Source: Monarcha castaneiventris obscurior (Eukaryota > Chordata > Aves > Passeriformes > Monarchidae). From it: 64,000 nucleotides of DNA. The notes beneath the pieces are model-generated. The model had not been told where the DNA came from, did no database searches, and saw only the letters and a program-made list of their open reading frames with translations. This document shows positions 23,501-38,500 of this stretch, one piece after another (position 1 is the first letter of the stretch; each line of letters begins with the position of its first letter). The DNA lies in contig JAMPIT010000484.1 in NCBI GenBank assembly GCA_026261815.1, forward strand, positions 12,746,501 through 12,810,500, in the 5' to 3' direction. Position numbers and translations under genes: made by a program.

Positions 23501-26500
23501 TTAACAGTATTGGATTTCTTCATATTTAGCTTAATTGCCATAAGCAAACAAACACAACACCCCATAATAGTTCTGAAGCGAGGCCAAGCTATGAAACTCT
23601 TGTTGAGGGTTTATTAGAACAATTTGTTCCTGCTTCTTAATTTAAAAGAGTTAATTAGTTAATTACAGTTCTAAAAGTTTAATTACAGCATTTTGCAGTG
23701 CATATTAGATATTTTTCAAGGAGTAAATTCGGACTTGAGATACTTGCCTTACAAACTTCTGAGAACTAGTAGCTGCTCAAGAGTAATATTAAAAATCCAT
23801 AAATGTGATTTTTTTTTAAGGTACTATCATTCTATGAAGTTTTAAGGTAAACTTTCTAAAGTTCGTATTTTTGAAGAATTTTAGGTGTTTTGTATTTCAA
23901 ATTGAATCTCAAACCATTTGTCTTCATGAATAAACTTTCAGTGAACTAGAAAATTTTGGATGTTTTCACATTGTATATTGGTGCTAATTACTTTATTTTT
24001 TTCTCTTTTGTAGCACTCTTTCAGCCAGTATTTCCAGGTTCTCGAGAATTTGAGGATATTTTGAAGATCCTGCATTCTTCCTACTTGGATCAAAGTTCAG
24101 TGTCCAATTTTAAATACGAGAGAGCCAGCTTAGTTCATAGTGAACTGTTGGAAAAGGAAGTGAGTATATTTGTGGCTTCTGCTTTTCAGTCAGGTACCAG
24201 TCAAATGACAGTCTAGAGGCAGTGAGCTGGGAGTTATTTTCAGTTATGTGGTTGGTACTTAATTGCAAACTCACATCCCCAGAAATGTAAACAGCTGTTT
24301 TTCAGACAGGTTTATTACTGCATAGTTGTAAACTCTTGCCTGCCAGATATTCCAAGGAGACTAAAAGAAAAATTGTATTTGGCACCACTTAATTCTATGT
24401 ATTTTTAGCTTGCAAAAAGTTTCTTAATTTTTATGTATTTGAATAACCTGGAAAGATGTTTTAATGTCTTCTTTTCAAGGCTGATGTTTCCCATGAAAAT
24501 TAAGATTAAAAGACATGTCTGATACAAGTTTCCATAGTCTCTGTAGTTTTGTTGTTTCCCAAGAAGTACTTTAACTAATGTTGATTACTGAACTAGCAAG
24601 TGGAGCACCTTGGTTGAAGCCCTTCTGTTGTGCCTTATGTGGTGTCTCTTAAAATCCAGCCTTGGCTTGCTCTCATCACTCTGAAATGAAGTTTTCATTC
24701 CCAGTGCCAAAAAGCTTCACATACGAAGTAATTGAATATATAATTTGTTGGCTGTGATTATCATCCAGAAGTTATAAAGTACCTGAAGCATTTTCTGCCA
24801 CTGTTACATTAATTATTCATGGTTACAGCTGAGAAATATTGGTAAAGTCCACCTCAGTAGCAGCGAGGTGCATGTGCAAAAATACATGCACAGTGTAAGA
24901 GATCTGTCTCGTAAAAAGAGAGAAAATCTTATTTCTGGAGGTAAAAGATGATATGGACAGCGTTGGGCTGGATGGTTCTATCAGTTCTGCTACCAAGATC
25001 AAACTAAAATGTTACTGCACAAGTTTGTTTGAAGAGTGTCTTTTTCTTAAAAAAACAAATACTTGGGCAGATTAAGCTGATTAGATTTCCCACAGGTATA
25101 ATGTTTTTGAAATTTAATTGTAGCATATAGGAATTTCATTTGGATTATCTTTTGATTATTTTTGTACACTTGGATCTGCTTACATAGATGGAGCCTTAAA
25201 ACATTGACTCTTGACTGTGCCAGCAGTAATGTGTCTGCCTGTGTTAAGAACTTTGTGTGTGAACAGTTCACAGAAAAACGCAGAGAGCTGAAATTCGATG
25301 GGCGCATGGAGAAGGAGCTCTCGGAAAGCTACGCATTCCTCATGGTGGATCGGTGCCAGGTGAGGAGCAAAACACTGCAGGGGAAATGCTTTCTTCAGCA
25401 ATTAAGAGGTTTTGGGGCTTTGGTTTTTTTCAGAGTGTTTTTATTGACACAATCTTTTTTGCAAAATTTTTGCAAAAGTAACTTTTGCAAAATTCAGCAC
25501 TGGAAGGTGTAGAAGGATGGGAAAGGGACCTAATACATCACCATTTAAATCCTCTGTTCCCTGCTATTTAAGGTACTCCATTTACATGTCTCTGTATCTT
25601 CTCTGGTTTAAGCTCTGTTTTATAAATAAAAGGATAGATTTTCTGGATGGCATGTGAGTTTTTATTGGGTTTGTGTTTGGGTTTTTTTACTTAATTGAGG
25701 AGGAATAATTAGTGTTTTCATTGCATTTGAGTTTTGTGTTTTTTCTGTTTCTTTTGCATACGGTAACCTGTAATATTAGAAAATGGACATTGTCCTCTCT
25801 GTCTCTTCTTTGATTATATACTTCTAATCAAAGGTGATGGAAAAGGGAATTTCTGTGCTCTGTCTGCTATTTTAAGCCAGGATTTCTTAATCATGCAATC
25901 ATTTGGCAGGTATACTTCTGTTTTAAATATTAAAATTTCCTGCATTTAAAGCAATTAATGTTCATAAACAATATTTAGGTTATGGGGAGGCTGTTGTTTT
26001 TTGAGATACAGGTGAGTCTGTGTAGCTGCTCCATATCAGAGTTTGACTTTCACAGTTTGTTTTATTGAATATTCAGACTACTCTTGCCTCTGTTTGTAAG
26101 GGTTGGGGTTTTGTTTAAATCTCAATTTAAATTTTGTAAATGTAATTTCTCACTGTTTTTTCTGTTCATATCCTGGCTTTCCTAATAGACTTGCTTAAAA
26201 AACCTGTCTGTTCTCTTTAGATCCAGAGCATATGTGAAAAGGGGCTGCAGGTTGGCCACTCCAGAATCACAATTCTCGGCAGCCCTTCCATGGGTAATTA
26301 TCTTTTCATTATAAGTGTTGGTGTTACTCAGTAGCAGTTGGCAAATAATGTGATGCAATTGTGTGAACTTTCAGTCTTTTTTCTATCACTGACTGCAGCA
26401 ATATCACAGCAAGATGTTTTTCGCAAAGGAAATAGACATCAGAACATTATTTCATAGTTCTGTTTTTCAGTAGTTCTGTTAAATTCCCTTCCCAAAGGGA

Positions 26501-29500
26501 GGACCTAATTCTCATTTTGGCTTTAGTCAAACCAATGTACCATGTCTTTCCAGTAAACCTGGGGGACCAAAGAGCTCATGCAGTGTGTGGCTGGCTGCCT
26601 CTGTGTTTGTTTGTAGGTGTGGACATTCAGAAATACCTCATGGACACAGTAGCTCAGCTCAGTTTTGATGTAGATAGAACTAGAATTCTTGAATCCACAA
26701 ATCCAAGAAGAGCGTAGATAAATTGGAAACTTACAAGAGTCACAAGGTGTTAAAGAGTTTTGAGAGTGCAAGACAGCAAGTTCCTTTTGCAAAACTTTTC
26801 AAATAGAAAATTAGGAACTAATTTTGTCATCCTGTGTTAGAGGAACATGATACAGAGATGATGTGAATATTGAAAGCAGAATAGGTTCGACGTGGAGAAG
26901 AGCAAAGCTTTATGAGCATTTGCTTTTTTACTGGTTTAGCTGGTAGAGGGTCTGGAGCAATGCACTAAAGCAGTTAAATACAGACTGGGAATGAGAGGAA
27001 CCTAAGCAAAATTGATGATTTTCAGAGAATCTGAATCCAGTTAGTTACAGTTCTTTGATGTGAGGTAGTCAGCCAGGCCAACAAATGACAGTGTGTGTTT
27101 GAGGCCTTAAAGTCTGTGAAATAATTAAGTACTGAAAAGCACAAAATTATTTTACCTTTGCACTTGAGTGTCAATTGTATCTTTATTCTTTTGTGTATGT
27201 TGAGCTTTAATCCCATATAATGCTTTTTAAACCTCTATTAATATTTTAACATTCAGCATAATGTATTTGGTTTATTTTTATACTCTTCTCAGGTGTATAT
27301 ATCTCCAAGTATGCTGATTTATTGCAGCCTAATCCTCTAGAATCTGGAGCAACTGGAGATGTGATTGTTTTTAAAATAATAAAGGTAATTTTATCTTGCT
27401 ATTCATGAAGGATTACATTGCTTACTGATAATACACGGGTGGTTTTAACCTAACTTTCTTTTAATTTGCACAATCATCTGCTTATAGAGAAACTAGAACT
27501 CCACTAGATTTAAAATCCAGTGTTGATATTAAGCTTAAAGCATAATATATTGTTATAAAAGGTGAAAATTTATTGTTTTCTTTGAAAGCATGAAAATAAT
27601 ATACTTCTAGAAGGGGCTTTCTTAATGACCCGTTTTATTTTCTCTGCTCTTACTTTCTTTGGTACTTGAAACAATTTGCCAGTGTCCAGAAAAAAGCTCA
27701 TGCTTACAATTCTTCTCCTTTATTACAGGGAAAAATGAAAAGCATATATGACCACATTGGTATGAAAGCAATGGAATCAACTGTCAAGAGTGTGTTGGAT
27801 CCCACCCCAAAGCACGAGTGTCATGTTTCAAAGAATGCAAATAAAGTCACCTCCTTGTTGGCTTACCGAGCCTATGAACTTACTCAGGTAAAACTGAGCC
27901 TGTGTTACCTCCTTACACAAAAACTTCATAAACAATGGAGAGAAAAGCACAGAAGTACGAGAAACCCTGAGCTTCCCTCTAAAGCTGCAGCTGGGTGTGT
28001 GAGCAGCCCACTGGTGCCTGCATTAGAAGTCACAGAACAGCATGGCAACCTCTCCTGTTCCCATTGTGTGTTGCTGAATGTCAGGCAAAGATCTCCTTTG
28101 GATTAGGGTGGAGGTGGAATAGGAAGTAACTGGGAATGTACATGGGACTGGAGTGGAGGCTGGAAGAGAGGACATAATGTGGGGAGTTTGAAGTGTAAAA
28201 GTACAACTGGTCGTTAAGTGAGACTTCCGAAAAGGGAAAATATTGGCTAGGAAAGAGTAGCATTTTTCTTTCCCCTTTTTTAAAATTCTTTTTTCCCCTT
28301 TCCAGATTCTCAGGTTTGGAGATGATGAGGGAGGAAAGAATGAAATCAATTCCAAGCATTTATGTTCCTCCAGGTGTTCTATCTCTTACTGCAGTAATGT
28401 GTTGCAGTCAAGATTATTCCAAGTCTGTAGATATCAGGATGCCTTGAAAGCATTCTCTTCAGTATTAACAACTTCTTTTGTCTTCTGTAAATCACTGGGC
28501 TGGACACTGAATCAGATGGCTAAAAAATGAATGTATTTTTTCATTTCTCATTACAAACTTGCCTTAATTAACATTTTACATTTGAATTTTGTGGCTAAAC
28601 TGAGGGTAGACTCTAAAACTCATTGCAATATTTACTTTCCTCTGAATTTTTTGTTGTTTTTGTTAGTTGTCCCTTCTCTCACCAAGAATACACTTTCAAT
28701 TAAATGTTGGAAGACTATTTTCTCATTCTTGATTTGCTCCTGAAGTAGTGTCTGTATCTAAGTCATCGATAAAGGAGGGAGAACATTAAGAAAACTACCT
28801 TAATTGATTGTATTCTATAGTACATATGAGAGGAGCATTTAAAAGCTTCCTTGTTTAAAGACCAGCTTTTAAAGAAATTGACTGTTGCTCCAGGCTTCTG
28901 ATTTAACATTGTGTCACTTCTTTTTCCCAGTACTACTTTTATGAATATGGCTTTGATGAAATCAGGCGAAGACCAAGACATGTTTGTCCTTATGCTGTTG
29001 TTTCATTTACTTACAAAGATGACATGGTGCAAGGACCAAAATATGTGCCCCCATCAAGGTAAGCTAGGAAATGAGTTCTGGAAAGGCTGCATATAGCATG
29101 AAGAATTCCTATCTCTTGGCAGTAGCTTAGAACTGATTTAAATGAACAGTGCTGAAATGAATGGGTGTGTCACAGGGACTTAGCCTAATAAATACTTCTA
29201 ATGCAAAGCAAGGGGTGGCAAAATGGGTTTTATGCAGCAGGGTGGCCTCTGTGGGAAGCAGTTCTGCTGCTCTTCCCACCTGCTTGCCTTCTGCCCAGGT
29301 GGAATCCACAAATAGTGGATTTTTTTATTTTACCTAACTGAGAGAATTATTGGACGTAAAAAATGTTTGTGGCATTATCTTGCTTGGTACTCTACAATAA
29401 TGTTCTGTGTATTTTATCCCTGAACCCTTCACTGGTGCCTTACTGCTTGTGGAGAGAATGTGTAGATGGCCAGTTGATCACAGATCCAGTGTGATACCTG

Positions 29501-32500
29501 TGCTGATGGGAAGGCGTCCAGGTGTGGGCACTGTACTGTGAAGTGCTAAAAGCAGTTATCAAGGTATCTAAAATAGTATAAGATGCTGCAGCAGTGATAG
29601 CTTGAGGTTAGAGAGGGAATTACCAGTCTTGCTGTTTTGTTAGACTGATAAAGTATCCTTAATGTAAAATTCAGTGGCCAGAAACCTAATCATTTTGTCT
29701 GTCTTCTTTTGTTTAGACCAAACACCTTCCACACAGATAGAAATACAGGTAAGAATGAATTCCAGTTTTTGGTTTTATGATACAGACATGGAAGGTTTTG
29801 ATGTTTTTCCCCTGTAGTTTTATGTTTGACCAGTTTAGTTATGCTGTGTGTATACCTGAATTCTATCCTGAACCATGCTGGTTCCTGATACTGGATGATC
29901 AAACAGACACCTTCATGTATATCTTCTTTTATCAGAATGAACCACAAGTGAGCAAAATCAAAAGTCTTTTCCCCCTCCTTTCCTACTTACAGTGTAGTAA
30001 GAACTGATCTTCAGTTCCTGAATTTCCTTCAATGGTACTTCCAATAATATGTTCCTCTGTCGTGCTTTGTTTTGAACCTCATTCAAGCAAAATTAATATG
30101 TATGAAAGTGGTTGACAGTTAAGGTAAGGACAGAGGATATCATTCCTCTGATATTGGCATCTAGGGTGTGCTTATGCATGCAGGTGTAGGTAACACACCG
30201 AGCTCCTTTACTCTGCTCAGAGCAGGTCAAAACATAACAGGGTTGATAACATCCTTTCTGTTACCTTTTTACATTATTGTCTGGTCTGGTATTAGAATGA
30301 AATTTTTCCTAAACTGGTTTTGGAGATTCAGCAGCCTCTTCTTTCAGTCCCAGCTGGCAAGTGGTTTAATTTAGTCTTCCTTTCTCCATCTTAATTTAGA
30401 GAAATCTAACATTACATTGTGGAGGGGACAGCTTTGGAATAAAGGCAAACTTGTGTGCCACGTTTCCCTAAAATCAGCAGCACGCCCTTTCCTTCCGTGC
30501 AAGCTGTGAGTATTACCATTTAGACAATAAGTTTAAAATATTGCTCTATTAAAACTCCTTTGTGTAGTTACTGCTGAGTTTTGGATATATTCAGATGAAA
30601 ACCTAAAATACTGACTAAGTGCCTTAAATATGTCAATACTTGAGTCATGCATGTCCAGAACTTTCTTGAGTTCGGGCACACAACTGTCAACATCTCTTTG
30701 CTGTTTGGTGTTTTGTTGCTTGTGGGTTTGTTGGGATTTTTTTTCCATTGAAGTGACACACACATGTGCAGGAATAAACACCACTGGCTCATGAGATAGT
30801 CCAAAGCAATTGTTCTTAAGAACATGTATGTACTAGTTCTTATTTTATCCATGAGGGTAGAAATATAAAAGGTAAAAAAGGAGATCTTTATTTTTTTTTT
30901 ATCTTCCCCCCAATCTTCTTCTCCAGTGCTGAGAAGCTTGAGGTTGAAAAAGTTGCCAGCATTGATCAGTTGAAGAAAAAAATTTCACCAGCATTGTTCC
31001 TTAAAGAAACTTACCACGGAGGAAAAGAAGGTAAATAGTTATTGCCTAATTTCTTTAAATTTAGAATTTTCAAGTTTTCTGAATTACAATTTTGTTTATT
31101 TTTTTCTTACTTTCTCTTTCTCCCCTTGTATCGTGTCAGTGTTGAAGAATGGCATGTACTGTAGCCTGTATGAAGTTGTGGAGAAGTCCCGTTCTGGGAG
31201 TCACTTAGAGGGTTTACTTCAAAAACTAGAGAAAGAGAAACTTGTGAGTGCAACAGATTTGACTATTCCTGTTTTTAAAAGTAATTTTACTAGTTAGTAA
31301 TTTGAGACATACTACAAGATCCACAATCTCACTGGAATTCTTTAGCTGGCATATTCTTAAGTATCAGGGCACTTCTCTGCCCAAGACAGAATTATCTGAC
31401 AGTCAGGAGAAGTATTCATAGTGAGCAAATGTCTTTGAAGCAGTTTGCTCTTTTTGCTTGAAAACAGGTCCTTGTGAAACCACTTGTGGACAGAGGATTT
31501 CTCTTTCTTCTTTCTCCTTGGCAAATGACGTCCCCTTATGGTAAGCATACACTGAGTTTTTTGGGTTTTGGTTGGGTTTGTTGTTTTGGTTTTTTTAGGG
31601 GAGTCAGTTTTTGAGTACTAGATTGTCTTTTGGAGTGTAGTGGTCCTCTCCTTTTAGCTCTTTTTATTTTTTTGTGTTCTAGACGACCAAACTGGATGGT
31701 CCCGTGTGCTTTGTGCATTGTTTCTGTTTCCAGAGCCTAGAGGCGTAATTAACTCAGGTAGGTTTGTTCACTGTTGTGTACAGGTTTATTTAAACAGAGA
31801 TGATATTCTCTTGAAGACTTTGTGCTGCTCACAGTCAGTGTGGACTAAGAGTAACAGTTTGCATTGGTTATGGTCATGGTGTTGGTGTTTTAAAATACTT
31901 GTTTCTTCACAAAAGCAAATACCACACATTGTAGGTTCCTTTGTTCATGCTTGAGAAAGTAAAACTTTGTTGAAATTTCTTGATATGGCTTCCCTGGCTT
32001 CTGAATTACTTCTTCATGGTCATTCCAAACTGTTTCACCCAATATGTATTAACACAGAATAGTGCTAACTAGTCATCATTCATTTATAGCTTCATAGTTT
32101 GATTTTAATTGTGGGTTCCCTTTTCTCCTATGGCAGCACAAAAAAGTGTTTCATATGGAACACAGAAAAATTCAACTACCATGGTTTTGCGCGAAAAAAA
32201 GGAAATAATTCCAGAACTGACAAAGCTGATTAAGTCTCTACATTTTGCTTTAATTCAGTCCCGTAAAGACAGTAGTGCAGATTTCAATGCTGTTGTGGAA
32301 AAGTACATACATGAGTATTTTAAAAAACTCTACAGTGGCACTGGTAGAGAATTTATATTCCATGAGTACTCAACACGGCTGGATGACAAAAAGCTTCTGC
32401 ATCCTGCCCCGAGATACAAAGGTCACATTAACAGCTGCTTACAGAGCTACATTTTTGGTTGTGAGGCCTATCAGCTCCCCGTTTCCAGAGCTAAGGAACT

Positions 32501-35500
32501 GCTGGACAGAAATCGGAAGCCTCAGCGCTACAGTCCCATCTCAGATTACGAAGCTACAGAAGACTACTCTGCCAAGGCAAAATGCAGGAAAAGAATCCAT
32601 TCCAAATATGAAGCCCCTGCTGCCAAACAAAAACTGCCTCCTTCTGGAGATAATGATACTGAAAAACTCAAAGAACTTATTAATTTGATCCAGTGTAGGA
32701 AGAAAAATATAGGTGGAGATTCTGATTCTGAAGACCCCAGAATTAGAAGTGGTGTGAAAAGAAAGCTGGAAAAACAATCTGAAAATTTGCACAAATATCT
32801 AAAAATGAGTGACTCTTCAGAGAATATTTGTCAGTACGAAGGTAAGAAAGTATTTGTTTAGAGTTCTTCTTTAAACATTGTTATTCAAAGCATATTTATA
32901 ATTTAATCATTATAGATTGAGTATTTTTTGCATGCTGTGGATATTTAACGCATGGTGGTTCATTTAAACATTGGCCTGAGATCCATCCATAGAGATAGTT
33001 TATTTTTTGCAGGTTTCTGCTTTCTAGGAGACAAGTTAATTGGAATTGTCCTGGAAGTTGCTTTTGTTCTGCCTCTTTGGAAAGAAAGCAGACTTTCAAA
33101 GAGTTTACTTGCCTTGGAGCTATCCAAAGACTTTCAAATACAGAACACTCAGCAGACTTGATATTGTAATGTCTTCTGCAGAGTTTGACTTTGCTGTAAT
33201 TCTTTATGGCTCCAATACCCTCTATAATAACTAAGAAGTTTAGATGGAAGGGAAAAAGCATAGTTAAGTTTTGAAATAGCCAGTAAGGTGTGTGGTGGGA
33301 CAAAGGAAACAACCTAATAGTAATAAGATTAAATTATTCTTGACATGAAATTATCTAGAGAAGTATTGCAGATACCTTCTGACTTAAGATCCGCCAGAAG
33401 AAACCCCTTTGGTTTCTGTTTCCCTGACCCTTTTCTGAAGGCAATGATAGAGGCCTTCTGCAGAAGGGGGAAACTGGGGAGCAGGGTGACACAAAGAAGA
33501 GGGAATTTCCATCAAGCACCAGACATTCTCGTGTGTGTGAATCACTGGAAGATGAAGTGACTGATCTTAGTTGTCCTCTTGAGAGGGACAAAAGCTACTG
33601 ACTGGCATGTTGGGGTGAAGGAGGCAAAGGGTGGGCTTTATGGTTGGGATTCCTGCTTGGAATTCTGTGAACCTTCAAAGGTCTTTTAACATTGATTATT
33701 AATGTAGAGTATGTGATGAATGCATGTACATTTTTGTTAAATTAAGTGTATGTGTACATACGAACCAATGCTAAAGAGTGAGACTGTGGGTACATGGCAC
33801 ATGTTTGTGTGGGGATCTGGTTTTGTTTTAATTTTAAGACTTAGTAATGGATTCCCTTTCCCCTCCTTGCCCTATTCTAAGGGGCCGGACCCTCGGATTC
33901 ACCACACTCTGTGTTCTCAATAAATTCTGACCACGGTGGCCACGAGAGTGACTTCAGGCAGGCGAAAGTGTCTGACCCTGCTGCCGACACGCAAGGGCTC
34001 ATCAAAGCGCTGCTGGAGACGCTGGCCACTGCCAGCCGGGACCCGGCCCTGGTACAGTCTGTCAGTCAAGCCTTACCAGTAAGGACTGAGGAAATTGAAG
34101 AGGATATGAGACAAAAATATGAATATGAATCCATTCCAGCTCAGGACAGAGATGATCACGAGCTTCCTAACACTGCTCCGGCTGACAACGTTACCTTCAC
34201 GGACCCGCAGAGCCCGGCCATGCTGGAAGCTGACATGCTGTGCTTGCCCTACCCCGTCGATGTCAGTCTGCAGCTCCCACCCAACGAAACAGGCCTTGAG
34301 CACACACTACATTTACAAGTAAGTGAAACTGTGAAGATGCTGACAGTGAAAGTACTATTGTCATAAATATTATGAGACAGAATGAAAAAAAATTCCACTT
34401 TTTTACAGAGGTAAACACAGATAAGTACTGACTTTTCTGTGAAGCTTTTCTGTTTGGTAGGAACATACACGGAAATTTTCTTCCCTCTTAAGCGTGGGCT
34501 CCTGGTTCTTTTTATCTGTTCTTTCTGTAATAAAAAAGGAGCAGAGTTGAAGAATTCTGAGCATTTCACTGCATGCCCAGCTCTGTGTGTGCCTTCTTGG
34601 TGCAGTGGTGTACATGAGTTCTAGCAGATCACGCTTGTGCTTAGGGATCACAGTGCCCCAGCTGCTTGCTCCAGCTTATTACCCTACAAGAGTGATTGTT
34701 CCATGATCTCTGTTACTGGTACTGACACACAAAGCCCAGTTTCTAAGTCACAGAGCAGGAATGAGTTTATCCTACCCACAATACCCATGCTGTTCTGCTT
34801 CTACCCATCTGGAATGTGAGATGAAATTGGCTTAAGGGCCAAATACTAGGTGCAGGCAGTGCCTCAGCAAAGCCAACATCTCATGGCTTTAGTCAGGTAT
34901 CAATACAACAGCCTGGAAAGAGTGAGGGAGCAGCCAGTTCTCCCCTCCTTTCCTCTTTGTCCCCCCCAGCTTCCATACTGTAAGGCCAGTGCTCAGGATT
35001 GCCTCGGTTATTTCATGACAGACCAGGGAAGTACCTCATGGAAACGTTTCCAAATTTGACTGGACTTGATTGATGGCAGAATTGCCAGTGTGCTGGTGAA
35101 CTCACACGTGCTCTTTCTGTCAACTACTCAGAATGTAAAGGCTTAATAGTGAGCAAAATCAAAAGAAGTTGTTATGAGATGAGCATTGTGTTTATTTTTT
35201 AGGAAGCAGGCACTGGGAGTACCTTTGAAGACTACAGTGCCTGTCCCAGTGCAGCTATAGAACACAGCTATCGCACGCAACATCCCAACTCAAATAATGT
35301 AGGGGAAGTTGGAATGCACTGGAAACTTATTCCAATTACAGGTAACGTGGGTTTTCACTCCTCTATTCCTACAAACAGTGAATGTAAACATATTCTAAAG
35401 GTTTGTAGCTTTCATAGATCCGTTCTTGGATCACATGTTGGTACACAAGCAGTTGTTTCTTGTATTTGATTAATACAGAAATCTGCTGGATGAAAACAGA

Positions 35501-38500
35501 TATTGGTGGAGAACGTTGGTTTGGCTTCATATTGACACAAATTAGAAATGTGAATGCTTTAAAAACAAACAAAACTATAGTTTTGAATATGGATGGTGAA
35601 GAAACTGAGTTGGGATTATGAGGGGCTTTCAGCACTCCTTGCAGCACCACTGAAGCTGTGTCAGTAATCAATCAGACTGATATCCTTCCCTTTTAAGCAA
35701 AAAAACTTTTGTTCACAGTTGCAAGATCAGATGCAGCTTGCAGTCCAATTCTACCCAGTCATTTGTGTCTAAAATAAGCTTTTTGAAAGTGAGGATTTTA
35801 CCCTAGTATTAAATGAAAATACTTGAATAATATGTTGCCCTGCTTGATTTCTAATTTATTTTAAATTTGTAATGGAGGCATATCATGTTGTGCTTACTCT
35901 GTGTTATCTCTGGGAAAACGACTTGTATTCTGCTTTTTCAGCAGACTTGGACTGTGTTGTTTTACTGTCTTAGGAGCTGTTAAATGTACTGTGCTTCTGT
36001 ACCTCAGCAGACTGTAACACTTGAGTCTTTGGATTTAAGTTGGTTGGTGGGAGAGACATAACAGTAATGCTGTTTTTGGGCTGTGATTTGGAGGTTTTAG
36101 TGTATCAGTTGTGTGTGACTTCTGAGGTGATGATGAAGAACTCTTCCTCTGCAGGTCTGAAATCACCGGAAGAGCCACTGGAGTACTTGCCACCAACGGA
36201 TGCACTTCCCAATGACCCCCGAGTAGTAAATCGACAGAGGAATTCTGATTATCAGTTTCCATGCTCTCCATTTTCAGACACACAGAAGGGGACAGCAGAA
36301 GATGGACATTACACAGGACAAGTGGAGACACTTGAAGATCAGTATGAGCTGACAGATCACCCTTTGACAGCTAAGCATTCCATTAGTGCAGTAATAGAGA
36401 CAACACTGTTAGAAGAATATAAGCTCTTTGCAAGAAAGATTCAAGAAATTTTGCACCAAAAGAACATTGCTTATGTCAGTGGCATTTCCACACCAGTCCT
36501 GTCTGCCCGAGAGAGGATAATGAGACTTTCTGAACACATCTGTTTGCAGGCATCAGAGGTTTCTGTCCAAGAATATATAGAGACCCTGAGTGAAAAGTTG
36601 AATAGTGTAATTGTGGCTTCTTCATGCATGAAGCAGACTCCCCTAATCTCTTCTAGTCCTGAGGCACAGGAGGTGACGAGCAGCACTGCCCCCAGGCCTG
36701 TGCCCGACACGGCGGCCGTGTGCAGGGACAGCGACACGGCGCCGTTCCCGGAGCCACTGTGCAATAACCTGGGGGAAGAGCTGCACTCTCAGGAGCAGCC
36801 TTCAGCAAGCCTCCCCCTAGGGAAGGAGAAAATGGATCATGGCAATGCTAAACCAGAGGATCAGACTTCTTCTGCTGGCGATCTCCTGGAACCAACAGAA
36901 AAGACTCAGAAATCCCCTGAGAACTTAAACATTTCAACTCAACCAGCTTTTTCTCATCTTATAAGCCAGTTAAAACCTGAAGTATTTAACAGTTTGGTCG
37001 AAATTATTAAAGATGTACAGAAAAACACTGTCAAATTTTATATTCATGAAGAGGAAGAAAGTGTTCTCTGCAGAGAAATCAAGGTAAGTCTGTTTGAGTT
37101 CATCCTCTCTCTCGTGTCAGAACTGAGTGTCTTTCAAATCCACTTGTATGAAACTGGACTCACTTTCAGTATGAAAGTGAATTGTAAAAGTAGGCTGTCC
37201 TGTCCCATTTCTTCCTTGAGCTTTTGAGGTAGTCTTGCTTATATTTAGCTTTTACGTAAGTCTTTTTCTTAGAGCTGGAAAACAGAACAGGCTGGAGGTT
37301 GGTCCTTTCTGAAGATCTTGCCAGGGGGTGGCCTTACAGAAAAAGATAATAAGGGGAGAAATGTGATAGCTTACCATTTTAGAAAGAACGTATGAAAAGT
37401 CACTCTGTGTGCCTTTGGGTTTTTTTCCCTTCCCCTCTAATTAATAGTAGAGAGAACTTAGAGAAATCACTGTTCTTCTGTAGTTAAATGTGTAAGATGA
37501 AAGTTGAAAACTTCTGGCTTTTCTGAAAACTCAGGCAGTTTGATACTGTCAGTTGGCCGTGGGTGTGTGATTTGATAGGAATTACTGACTTGCTGAAACA
37601 GCTGCTCTGTGTTGCTGCATCCTTTTGATCAATGTATGGGAGAGATAAAGAAGCCAGTCCCTCTGGGATTCACTGAAGCAGAAAACCTTCTGTTGTGGGT
37701 GTCATCTGGGCATTTTTTTACCAAACTACCTGTTGACTTTTTCCTTGTCTCCTCTTTCTGTGGTGGCAGGAGTATCTTATAAAGTTAGGGAATACAGAGT
37801 GCCATCCAGAGCAGTTCCTTAAACGAAGAGCTGATTTAGATAAACTGTTGATCATTATCCAAAATGAAGACATTGCCAACCTCATCCATAAGGTATGTCC
37901 CATGTAAGTAACTGTGTGCTACAGAGGGCTGTTGTCAATAGTGAGATGAGCTCATTCGGAGCAGGGCTGCTTCCTTCTAACAGCACAGCATTGAACAGTG
38001 CCCCGTGTTCAGCTGCTGTTTGAAGAAACAAAATGGTTGTGGTAAAAATGGTCTCATCCCAACGTTCACCCATAACTTCTTCCACCTCCATGCATGTGCT
38101 AATGCATATTTATTGTTAGTAGCTGTAAAGCTGTACAGAGTAGTTCTGCTTCTGGGATGCTCTAACAGCAAGTGAAGGCAGCTCTCAGATGACCTGAGCT
38201 ATTCCTGACAGCTGGGGCTTAAAGACCCTCTGCTGGACAGAAAGTAAAATTATTCCAAGTGCTCAGTGTCCATATACCTTATCCTGTAATGATCCAGAGA
38301 GCACCTCCCCAGGCAAGAGAAGAAACTGTAATGTTTTGAAAACGTGTTTTGAAGTTTGGTGCCTGGCATTAGTAGGTAGGAGAGTTCTGTAGTTCCTTTT
38401 TCTGTGTGACCTCTGGTTACATCTCTGATTTCAAATGTTTTTAAACAGATCCCTGGCCTGGTGACTCTGAAGAGGTTCTCCTGTGTCAGCTTTGCAGGGG

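Noticed and set aside
24950..25010. Sequence resembling a CR1 fragment (GTTGGGCTGGATGGTTCTAT)
   Set aside because: The similarity is too short and imperfect to call without a repeat library.
36040..36154. N-terminal extension of the open frame before TASOR exon 17
   Set aside because: It is intronic read-through. The acceptor CTCTTCCTCTGCAG at 36141-36154 and the phase with exon 16 place the exon start at 36155.
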